From Candidatus Gerdarchaeota archaeon (lineage in GTDB: Archaea; Asgardarchaeota; Heimdallarchaeia; JABLTI01): DNA of 6,648 nt. Under the pieces are notes generated by a model that worked only from the letters and a program-made list of their open reading frames with translations, did not search any database and had not been told where the DNA came from. Made by a program: the position numbers and the translations under genes. Positions 1 to 6,046 of this stretch are shown in pieces. The DNA is taken from positions 1-6,648 of the forward strand of contig JAEORJ010000199.1 of the NCBI GenBank assembly GCA_016840945.1, written 5' to 3'. How positions within the stretch are numbered: the stretch's first letter is position 1; each line of letters begins with the position of its first letter.

Positions 1-1
1 A

Positions 2-484
2 AACAGGTAAAGTATCATGGAATGAAAAGCCAATATATTTAATCAATCCTTTTTCTCGTGCTTCTTCCATTTTTTGAATTAAACCAAGTTCTTTCACTTT
101 TTTGAATAAATTACGGTTTAGACCATGAAGTAAATAACCATCAACATAATCAACTTGCAATCTCTCAAGTTGTTGGTTTAAAAACCTATCAAAATCCTCA
201 GCTTTACGTACTATAAATAATGGGCTTTTAGTAACTAAAAACACTTTTTCACGATAGCCATCTTTTAGAGCTTCACCAATTATTTTTTCACTAGCACCTA
301 AATGGTATGGCCAGGCAGTATCCAGGTAATTTATACCTTGATCTATGCCACTACGAATAATCTTGATTGCTTCTTTCTTCAAAACTCTACTCAATATTGA
401 ATTTCTTTTAGTTGGTAATCGCATTGCTCCGAAACCAAGTGCAGATACATTCCAATCAATTTTACCTAATTGCCTATATTTCAT
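2..484 (-). CDS. Aldo/keto reductase, N-terminal 161 residues (3' end outside window)
   Basis: NAD(P)H-dependent oxidoreductase of the aldo/keto reductase superfamily, expected to be a soluble TIM barrel in the cytosol that interconverts carbonyls and alcohols; its substrate cannot be told. Reading the minus strand from the ATG at 484-482 gives an open frame to the window edge. It opens with the family-typical MKYRQLG and continues with VSALGFGAMRLP (13-24). The catalytic tetrad is complete: Asp55 and Tyr60 in LDTAWPYH, Lys86 in LVTKSP, and His120 in YLLHGL. The 'AWPYHLGASE' form resembles the branch of AKRs that often carry a C-terminal 4Fe-4S ferredoxin-like extension. That part, if present, lies outside the window; such proteins usually have about 370 residues, so some 40% is visible. 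No strong ribosome binding site precedes the start, only a weak GTGGAT. The ATG is chosen because the N-terminus matches the family. The gene is divergent from the hydrolase at 619. Family assignment is secure; specificity is not. Confidence 0.93.
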   Translation of the reverse strand, partial: MKYRQLGKIDWNVSALGFGAMRLPTKRNSILSRVLKKEAIKIIRSGIDQGINYLDTAWPYHLGASEKIIGEALKDGYREKVFLVTKSPLFIVRKAEDFDRFLNQQLERLQVDYVDGYLLHGLNRNLFKKVKELGLIQKMEEAREKGLIKYIGFSFHDTLPV

Positions 485-510
485 TACAAATCCACATAAT
501 TCTTATTTTA

Positions 511-523
511 CCTTTTAATAAAG
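511..523 (-). promoter_or_regulatory. Possible TATA-like element for the reductase gene
   Basis: Read on the minus strand this stretch is CTTTATTAAAAGG, an A/T-rich core about 27-39 bases before the ATG at 484. If it is an archaeal TATA box, transcription would start only a few bases before the coding region. The whole intergenic region is A/T-rich, so the match is weak evidence and nearby sequences could serve equally well. Confidence 0.25.
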
Positions 524-544
524 ACTACAATTTATTTTTTAATT

Positions 545-557
545 CTAGATTTTCTAG
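545..557. repeat. Small inverted repeat CTAGA-TTT-TCTAG
   Basis: Five-base arms CTAGA (545-549) and TCTAG (553-557) flank a TTT centre. The last base is shared with the larger palindrome to its right. TTCTAG also occurs as a direct repeat at 543-548 and 552-557. In such AT-rich DNA a 5-base arm can arise by chance, so a role as an accessory operator half-site is only suggested by its position beside the stronger palindrome. Confidence 0.4.
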
Positions 558-573
558 TAATCATAATGATTAC
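557..573. promoter_or_regulatory. Perfect 17-base palindrome, candidate operator in the divergent intergenic region
   Basis: GTAATCAT at 557-564 and ATGATTAC at 566-573 are exact reverse complements around a single central A. The site lies about 12 bases upstream of the TATA-like element at 586-595 of the hydrolase gene and about 73 bases upstream of the reductase start. That spacing suits a dimeric helix-turn-helix regulator controlling one or both divergent genes. No regulator gene is visible in the window, so the binding protein is unknown. The symmetry is directly seen; the operator role is inferred. Confidence 0.5.
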
Positions 574-585
574 CTTTAAATTTGA

Positions 586-595
586 TTTTATATAA
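586..595 (+). promoter_or_regulatory. TATA-box-like element for the serine hydrolase gene
   Basis: TTTTATATAA is centred about 28 bases before the TTG at 619. In archaea the TATA box lies about 26 bases before the transcription start, so the mRNA would be leaderless or nearly so. The overlapping TATAAT at 591-596 is also a perfect bacterial -10 hexamer, but no good -35 hexamer is visible about 17 bases upstream, which favours the archaeal reading slightly. The element sits just downstream of the 557-573 palindrome. Confidence 0.45.
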
Positions 596-618
596 TACCA
601 TTTAATTGGGGTTTTATA

Positions 619-2688
619 TTGAGGCAAATAAATTTTCGTAAGAAATTTCACAATAGAAATTCTATTAAAGATTTCATCCCTCGTAGAATGTTATTTAGCT
701 TAGCTATTTTTGCGATTCTTTTAATCAGTTTATTTGGTTATAAGACTACTATTAAATCCGATATTGAGCATTCAAACTTCAATAATAAATTTGATTATCA
801 ATTATCATTTTCTAATAACCTTTCAGTCAAAGATTTATCCGATGCTCAAGAAGTTGAAGATTTCTTTGATGATGTTCTCAGTGACCAATTCACTAATTAT
901 GGTTTAGTTGGCGCTACTCTATCTGTTGTAAAAGATAATGAAATCATGTTTACAAAGGGATTTGGTCTTAAAAGAGCAACTCCAGCTATTAGTGTTAATC
1001 CTAATACTACAATGTTTAAAGTTGGTTCAATATCAAAAACTTTTGTAGCTATAGCTATTCTACAACTAGTTGAAGATGGATTATTAGATTTAGATGCTGA
1101 TGTTAATACCTATTTAACTGAATTTCAAATACCAAATACTTATCCTGAACCAATTACTTTAAGACATTTACTAACTCATACTGCTGGTTTTGAGGAAATG
1201 GCGTATCAAATTTTCTTTGATTACTATACAGATTTACCTACTTTAGATGTAGTTGTTAAAAATCAAATGCCAATGAGAGTTCACCCTCCAGGTGAAGTTC
1301 CTTCTTACTCAAATTATGGTTTTACTTTAGCTGGTTATATTGTTGAGAAAATTTCTGGTATAAGATTTGAAGATTATATCAAGAATGAAATATTAATACC
1401 ATTAAACATGAATTTTACATCATTCTATCAACCATTACCTACTGAACTTCAAATTTATTTATCAGAGGGATTTTATTCCCAAGAGTCGATGGATAATATA
1501 TATCTATCAGTTGTTCCTGCTGGAGCTTGTAGTAGTACAGCATTAGATATGACTTACTTTATGAGAACCTTACTTAATAATGGTAGTTTTAACGGTTCAA
1601 CAATTTTAACTAATGAGTCAATGGAAATAATGTTCAGCAATCAGTTTAAACCTCAACCAGATTTTCCTGGAGTTAATTTAGGTTTATATTGTATGTATCC
1701 CAGTGATGTAAACATAATTGGTCATTCAGGAGATACTGTTTTCTTTCATAGTGAAATGTGTTTGTTCCCAGATCAAAATTTTGGCTTTTTTATTTCTTAT
1801 AATAGCTATAATGGATTTATGGCAAGTGACGAGATATTACCTTTGTTTCTCAATACCTTTTACCCAAAGAGCCCAACAGTTGTTGTCCCAATGTCTGGTT
1901 ATAATGAAAACCTAAATGATTTTACAGGAAAATATGTTACAACAAGGAGATTTTATTCTCCAAAAACAATTAATTATATTTATGATGGTGAAATCATAGA
2001 TGCTATTACTTATAATATTGAGGACTATCTTGATAAAGCTTTAGAAATCATTGCAACTGACAATTATTTACAAGTATCTGGTATTGCTCTTAATTTTGTT
2101 CAAATTTCTCCAAATCTATTTAGAGAAGAAAGTGGCGTCTATGACTATGAAATATTCTTTTTGAGGAATGCTGATGGAACAATTAAGTATCTCTATCTAA
2201 ATTTCTATACTTCTTTATTAGCATTTGAAAAAATAAATCCAATTTATGCCCATTCTCTTAGCATCTATCTTCCAATTTTAATTCTTAGTTTATGTTATAT
2301 AGCATTGTTTGGTTATTGGATTAGTAGAACTTACAAACGTAGCGTGGAAGCAGAACCACCTATGCCTTTCTTAACACGACTCCCTATAATACTATCAGGG
2401 CTATTTGTAATGTTATTACTTATTACAATAGCGAAATTATATATTGAATCACAAAATGCTCTTTTACTAGAAGCTCAAATCAAATCTGATTCCTTTTTAA
2501 TTACAATGGCAATAGTCATTACAATAATAATAGTATGTATGGTTATAGGAAGTCTCTTCTCTTGGATTGGGATAGGTAATAAAGAAAGAAAACCATATTG
2601 GAAACTCTGGGAAAGAATACCAATCACAATATTATCTATTATTTCAACACTCGTAATCTGGAGTTTAGTATACTTAAAATTGCTATAA
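619..2688 (+). CDS. Membrane-anchored serine hydrolase, beta-lactamase/S12 peptidase fold, with four C-terminal membrane helices
   Basis: A 689-residue protein of the serine beta-lactamase-like superfamily (class C beta-lactamases, D-Ala-D-Ala carboxypeptidases, EstB-type esterases; Pfam Beta-lactamase). All three active-site motifs are present: Ser137-x-x-Lys140 (SISK, nucleophile and base), Tyr230-Ser-Asn232, and His369-Ser-Gly371 in place of KTG. The N-terminus is basic (RKK at 7-9, RR at 22-23), followed by a hydrophobic segment at about 24-41 that acts as signal anchor or signal peptide. The catalytic domain spans about 75-415, a probable beta-rich domain about 430-540, and four membrane helices about 546-566, 587-606, 624-651 and 667-688. 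Charged loops (571-574 and 655-666) predict the catalytic domain outside the cell. The TTG start is chosen because it keeps the basic n-region; only GGGG at 608-611 resembles a ribosome binding site. The next ATG (688) would remove the basic residues. The substrate is unknown, and true beta-lactam resistance is not implied. S12 peptidases with C-terminal membrane helices include ClbP-like prodrug peptidases, but no biosynthetic cluster is seen here. Confidence 0.9.
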   Translation: MRQINFRKKFHNRNSIKDFIPRRMLFSLAIFAILLISLFGYKTTIKSDIEHSNFNNKFDYQLSFSNNLSVKDLSDAQEVEDFFDDVLSDQFTNYGLVGATLSVVKDNEIMFTKGFGLKRATPAISVNPNTTMFKVGSISKTFVAIAILQLVEDGLLDLDADVNTYLTEFQIPNTYPEPITLRHLLTHTAGFEEMAYQIFFDYYTDLPTLDVVVKNQMPMRVHPPGEVPSYSNYGFTLAGYIVEKISGIRFEDYIKNEILIPLNMNFTSFYQPLPTELQIYLSEGFYSQESMDNIYLSVVPAGACSSTALDMTYFMRTLLNNGSFNGSTILTNESMEIMFSNQFKPQPDFPGVNLGLYCMYPSDVNIIGHSGDTVFFHSEMCLFPDQNFGFFISYNSYNGFMASDEILPLFLNTFYPKSPTVVVPMSGYNENLNDFTGKYVTTRRFYSPKTINYIYDGEIIDAITYNIEDYLDKALEIIATDNYLQVSGIALNFVQISPNLFREESGVYDYEIFFLRNADGTIKYLYLNFYTSLLAFEKINPIYAHSLSIYLPILILSLCYIALFGYWISRTYKRSVEAEPPMPFLTRLPIILSGLFVMLLLITIAKLYIESQNALLLEAQIKSDSFLITMAIVITIIIVCMVIGSLFSWIGIGNKERKPYWKLWERIPITILSIISTLVIWSLVYLKLL

Positions 2689-2724
2689 AAGATATCGAGG
2701 ATGGAATATCATTTATTTCTCCTC

Positions 2725-2790
2725 AAGATTTTTTTCTTTCTGATTATCACAAAATTTTTTCTCAAAAAACTTTTAAGTTTGCTTTTTAAT
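2725..2790 (+). terminator. T-rich region with weak hairpins, possible terminator after the hydrolase gene
   Basis: About 40 bases after the hydrolase stop the top strand has a run of seven T (2729-2735), then TTTTTT-CTC-AAAAAA (2755-2769), and AAACTT-TT-AAGTTT (2767-2780) followed by five T (2783-2787). Repeated T-tracts are the usual archaeal termination signal. The hairpins are almost wholly A/T and the second has too small a loop for its full stem, so this is not a strong bacterial intrinsic terminator. The position between two separately controlled genes supports the call. Confidence 0.4.
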
Positions 2791-2868
2791 AATTTTCTGA
2801 ATTGAGTATAACATCAAAATAACTAATTCTAATGGTAATTTTCCAGCAATATGTAAATCTTACGTGGG

Positions 2869-2879
2869 TTTATTTAATA
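2869..2879 (+). promoter_or_regulatory. Possible TATA-like element for the SNF2-SWIM operon
   Basis: TTTATTTAATA is centred about 60 bases before the TTG at 2934. Archaeal spacing would put the transcript start near 2900, leaving a leader of about 35 bases that includes the AGGTGA ribosome binding site. A second A/T element, ATATTATAG at 2906-2914, is too close to leave room for that leader. The rest of the 2791-2868 stretch shows nothing I can interpret. Confidence 0.3.
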
Positions 2880-2888
2880 TCTATTATT

Positions 2889-2924
2889 CTTGTCATTTGT
2901 AGTGGATATTATAGAAATGACAGG
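2889..2924 (+). promoter_or_regulatory. Inverted repeat overlapping the SNF2 ribosome binding site
   Basis: TGTCATTT (2891-2898) and AAATGACA (2915-2922) are perfect 8-base inverted arms separated by 16 bases. In RNA the stem would extend by a U-G pair (2890/2923) and a C-G pair (2889/2924), giving about 10 pairs. The right arm takes in the first three bases of the AGGTGA at 2922-2927, so a folded transcript would partly hide the ribosome binding site. It could equally be a DNA operator near the transcription start. The repeat is directly seen; the function is inferred. Confidence 0.45.
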
Positions 2925-2927
2925 TGA
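2922..2927 (+). promoter_or_regulatory. Ribosome binding site AGGTGA that decides the SNF2 start
   Basis: AGGTGA pairs well with the UCACCU at the 3' end of 16S rRNA and lies six bases before the TTG at 2934. The in-frame ATG at 2943 would be 15 bases away. Its only closer candidate, GGAG at 2936-2939, leaves just three bases. The TTG is therefore the better start. Confidence 0.65.
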
Positions 2928-2933
2928 AATTAT

Positions 2934-5900
2934 TTGGAGATAATGCATTCCATTTGGGAACAAGGTCAATTACATTTGTGGATTGAAATGCCTAGTTTTA
3001 TCAGAATTAAGCATAATCAATTGCAGAGTAATGATTCACCTGTTAATATTATCGATAAACATCCCTATTCAGCTAACTTTACAACTATAATCAATATATT
3101 ACAGGAATCACAATCGAAATTAACTCCAGTAAAGAAAGCCAGTAAAAATGAATTAATAATTTCTTTATTATCTAACGATAAAGAACCATTACCAACTAAC
3201 ATTAATTTTTATGAAGTGTTAGAACCAATTTCTGATTATAAATTGAAAAAATGGCAAGTTGACACCTTATCGTTAAATCCATATGAAGCATTGAACTTTT
3301 TATTAGATATCGATTCGAATAATTTTCAAAACATCAAATTTAGTGATTCTATCTTATTTTGGAAAAAAGTAACCCTTTTAGCTTTAGAATTAATTGAAAA
3401 CAAATCTTTTCTTCCTACTATAAAGAATATTAAAAGTAATAGTGATAAAACGCTTTTCTTTGGATTTTGGAGTTCTTATATTCAAGGAAATGATATAAGA
3501 TTACTTGAGATAATAAGAGAATTAACTGAAAATAGTCAACATTATATTCAATCTGATGATTTAAAAGAAACAGTCATAAATTTTCTTGATACTATTATCG
3601 ATTCATATATTAGAAATAAATTAGGAGTTTTTTTGCCTAAATCACAATTTGATGAAAAACAAGAGAATACAAAAGAAATCGCCAAAAAATGGTTTGAATC
3701 ATTATTTGATCCAGAACCTAGCCTTATTGAATGTTCAACAGATGACTTTACAATATTTTTAGGGTCATTGAAGTCATGGTTAAATAATGTCTTACCTAAG
3801 ATTCAGAATAATCATTTTATTACCTGCTTTAAGCTAATGTCACCTGATGATGATTCTTATCCTAGGAATTGGTCGTTAGCTTACTATCTACAAGCTGAAA
3901 ATGACTCAAGCCTACTATTACCTGCAAATGATATTTGGCAAATACAAATGGGAACAATTACTCTACTTGAAGAGAAATATGAAAATCCTCAAGAGCGTTT
4001 GCTAGCAGATTTGGCTTTAGCCTCAATAACATACCCAAAAATTGAGGTAAGCTTAGAACAATCTTTTCCATCTAATATTCAACTAACTACTGATGAAGTT
4101 TATCAATTCCTTGAGAAATATGCTAAATCACTTGAGGAACAAGGATTTAGAATTTTGCTGCCAACTTGGATGACTGATCCTGCTAAAATTAGATTAAAGA
4201 TGAGATTGCTAGATAATAATTCTCCAAAAATCACTCAAGGACTATTTAGAATGAATTCATTTCTGGATTTTGAATGGGAGATAGCAATTAAAGATACTCG
4301 ATTATCACCTAATGAATTTGAACAATTAGCGAATCTTCGAGTACCTTTTGTTAATGTTCGAGGCCAGTGGTTAAATATCGATGTTAATGAATTGGATCAA
4401 GCTATTGAAATTTTAAGAGATAAAAATCGCAAAATTTCAGTTAATGAAATCATACAACAGAGTTTGATTCAAGAGGAAAATCTTAGTGATGAACCATTTG
4501 ATCTTGAATATGATAATAACAGTTTGTTTCAAGATAGTTCTTTTAATCTATCTTCTTTAGATGATTTTCAGATTGAACCAACACCACTAGGATTTAATGG
4601 TACACTTCGGCCATATCAAGTTGAAGGTTTTTCATGGTTAAAATATCTTAAGAAAGCTGGTTTTGGAGCTTGTTTAGGAGATGATATGGGCTTGGGAAAA
4701 ACCATCCAATTAATTGCTTTATTGTTAAATGATTATTCAGAAAGGAATATCGAAAAATCACCAAGTATAATTATATGTCCAACATCGATCATTGGTAATT
4801 GGTTTAGAGAAATCAGCAAATTTGCACCATCTTTGTCAGTTTTCATTCATCATGGAAATAATAGATTAAAGGGTTTAGATTTTACTTCTGAAGTTAGTAA
4901 CTATGATGTTATAATAACTACCTACAATTTAGCTTATCGTGATATCAAAACTTTATCAGAAATTTTTTGGGAAAATGTCATACTAGATGAAGCTCAAAAT
5001 ATTAAAAATCCTCGATCAAAACAAACACGAACTATTAAATCATTAAATAGTAATTATCGCATAGCTCTTACAGGTACACCTGTGGAAAACCGCCTTTCCG
5101 AATTATGGTCTATTTTTGATTTCATTAATCCAGGTTATTTAGGTAATATAAACAAATTTACCCAAAAATACATCTTACCTATTGAAAAAGACAATAATAA
5201 AGATAAAATTCAGCAATTATCGTCGATCATTAAACCTTTTATTTTAAGGAGATTGAAAACCGATCCAAATATAATAAATGACCTCCCTGATAAAAACGAA
5301 TACAATATCTATTGTTCTTTAACTGAAGAACAAGCTATTCTATATGAAGCTGTTGTCAAAGATTTGTTCAATAAATTGAATGATTGTTCATATATGCAAA
5401 GAAAAGGATTAGTGTTAGCAACTATTACCAAATTAAAACAAATCTGTAATCACCCAGCTTTATTCATGCATGAAAAAAGAGAGAAATTAGCTAATAGATC
5501 GTGCAAATTTAATCGTTTAATAGAAATACTTGATGAAGTGCTATCAACTAATGAAAAAATCTTGATATTTACTCAATATAAGGAATTAGGAGAGCTATTA
5601 CAAGATTTCCTACAAAAGAAACTAAACACTAAAGTATTGTTCCTTTCAGGAGATACGAAAACAAAACAGCGGGAAACTTTAATCGCAGAATTTCAAAGAA
5701 AAGATGTTACAAGTCCTAAGATATTTATCTTATCAATAAAAGCTGGTGGAGTTGGATTGAATTTAACTGCTGCAACTCATGTTTTACATTTTGATAGATG
5801 GTGGAATCCTGCTGTAGAAAATCAGGCAACAGATAGAGCTTATCGAATTGGTCAAAAACGTAATGTTATGGTTCACAAATTTGTTTGTATTGGTACACTT

Positions 5901-6035
5901 GAAGAAAGTATTGATCAATTAATTGAACAAAAGAAAAACTTAGCTGATGCAATTATTACCACAGGTGATAATTGGTTAACAGAACTTACCAATGAAGATC
6001 TCAACGAAGTTCTTACCCTACGTAAAGTGCTTTAG
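2934..6035 (+). CDS. SNF2-family DNA-dependent ATPase/helicase-like protein with DUF3670-type N-terminal region
   Basis: A 1033-residue superfamily 2 ATPase of the SNF2/Rad54-like group, an intracellular DNA translocase expected to remodel protein-DNA complexes rather than unwind strands. The N-terminal 380 residues are poorly recognisable apart from the opening 'W..GQLHLW'. Residues about 385-500 match the DUF3670/SNF2-associated region (FRILLPTW, LDFEWEIAI, LRVPFVNVRGQWL). An acidic linker follows at about 513-547. The ATPase core is complete: LRPYQVEGFSWL (558-569), Walker A GDDMGLGKT with Lys589, motif Ia IIICPTS (612-618), DEAQ at 685-688, motif III LTGTPVENR (712-720), motif IV ILIFTQY (876-882), motif V KAGGVGLNLTAA (936-947), and motif VI QATDRAYRIGQ with Gln964, Arg968 and Arg971. 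Length is normal for the prokaryotic family. The TTG start follows a well-spaced AGGTGA. The SWIM gene follows 11 bases after the stop. B. subtilis ywqA/ywqB is, to my knowledge, a comparable pair, as is the archaeal Rad54-like group for the ATPase. Family is certain; biological role is inferred. Confidence 0.96.
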   Translation: MEIMHSIWEQGQLHLWIEMPSFIRIKHNQLQSNDSPVNIIDKHPYSANFTTIINILQESQSKLTPVKKASKNELIISLLSNDKEPLPTNINFYEVLEPISDYKLKKWQVDTLSLNPYEALNFLLDIDSNNFQNIKFSDSILFWKKVTLLALELIENKSFLPTIKNIKSNSDKTLFFGFWSSYIQGNDIRLLEIIRELTENSQHYIQSDDLKETVINFLDTIIDSYIRNKLGVFLPKSQFDEKQENTKEIAKKWFESLFDPEPSLIECSTDDFTIFLGSLKSWLNNVLPKIQNNHFITCFKLMSPDDDSYPRNWSLAYYLQAENDSSLLLPANDIWQIQMGTITLLEEKYENPQERLLADLALASITYPKIEVSLEQSFPSNIQLTTDEVYQFLEKYAKSLEEQGFRILLPTWMTDPAKIRLKMRLLDNNSPKITQGLFRMNSFLDFEWEIAIKDTRLSPNEFEQLANLRVPFVNVRGQWLNIDVNELDQAIEILRDKNRKISVNEIIQQSLIQEENLSDEPFDLEYDNNSLFQDSSFNLSSLDDFQIEPTPLGFNGTLRPYQVEGFSWLKYLKKAGFGACLGDDMGLGKTIQLIALLLNDYSERNIEKSPSIIICPTSIIGNWFREISKFAPSLSVFIHHGNNRLKGLDFTSEVSNYDVIITTYNLAYRDIKTLSEIFWENVILDEAQNIKNPRSKQTRTIKSLNSNYRIALTGTPVENRLSELWSIFDFINPGYLGNINKFTQKYILPIEKDNNKDKIQQLSSIIKPFILRRLKTDPNIINDLPDKNEYNIYCSLTEEQAILYEAVVKDLFNKLNDCSYMQRKGLVLATITKLKQICNHPALFMHEKREKLANRSCKFNRLIEILDEVLSTNEKILIFTQYKELGELLQDFLQKKLNTKVLFLSGDTKTKQRETLIAEFQRKDVTSPKIFILSIKAGGVGLNLTAATHVLHFDRWWNPAVENQATDRAYRIGQKRNVMVHKFVCIGTLEESIDQLIEQKKNLADAIITTGDNWLTELTNEDLNEVLTLRKVL

Positions 6036-6041
6036 AGGTGA
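6036..6041 (+). promoter_or_regulatory. Ribosome binding site AGGTGA of the SWIM gene
   Basis: AGGTGA begins at the base after the SNF2 stop codon and lies five bases before a TTG at 6047. An in-frame ATG at 6041 overlaps the last base of this site and so could not use it. The arrangement copies that of the SNF2 gene (AGGTGA, short spacer, TTG) and supports translation coupled to the upstream gene. Confidence 0.6.
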
Positions 6042-6046
6042 TGAAT

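Noticed and set aside
591..596. TATAAT read as a bacterial -10 promoter element
   Set aside because: No convincing -35 hexamer lies 16-18 bases upstream; the longer TTTTATATAA fits a TATA box at archaeal spacing. Not fully excluded.
688..690. ATG as alternative start of the hydrolase
   Set aside because: It would place the hydrophobic segment at the very N-terminus without the basic residues expected before it, and no ribosome binding site precedes it.
1718..1915. 65-residue open frame inside the hydrolase gene, same strand
   Set aside because: It lies wholly within the hydrolase coding region in another frame, has no family resemblance, and the hydrolase motifs (His369-Ser-Gly) are encoded across the same bases.
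619..2688. True beta-lactamase conferring antibiotic resistance
   Set aside because: The SxxK/YxN/HxG set is shared by many peptidases and esterases, and the extra membrane helices are not found in secreted class C beta-lactamases.
2598..2789. 63-residue open frame overlapping the end of the hydrolase gene and the intergenic region
   Set aside because: No ribosome binding site, it overlaps the last membrane helix of the hydrolase, and its tail is low-complexity translation of T-rich, terminator-like DNA.
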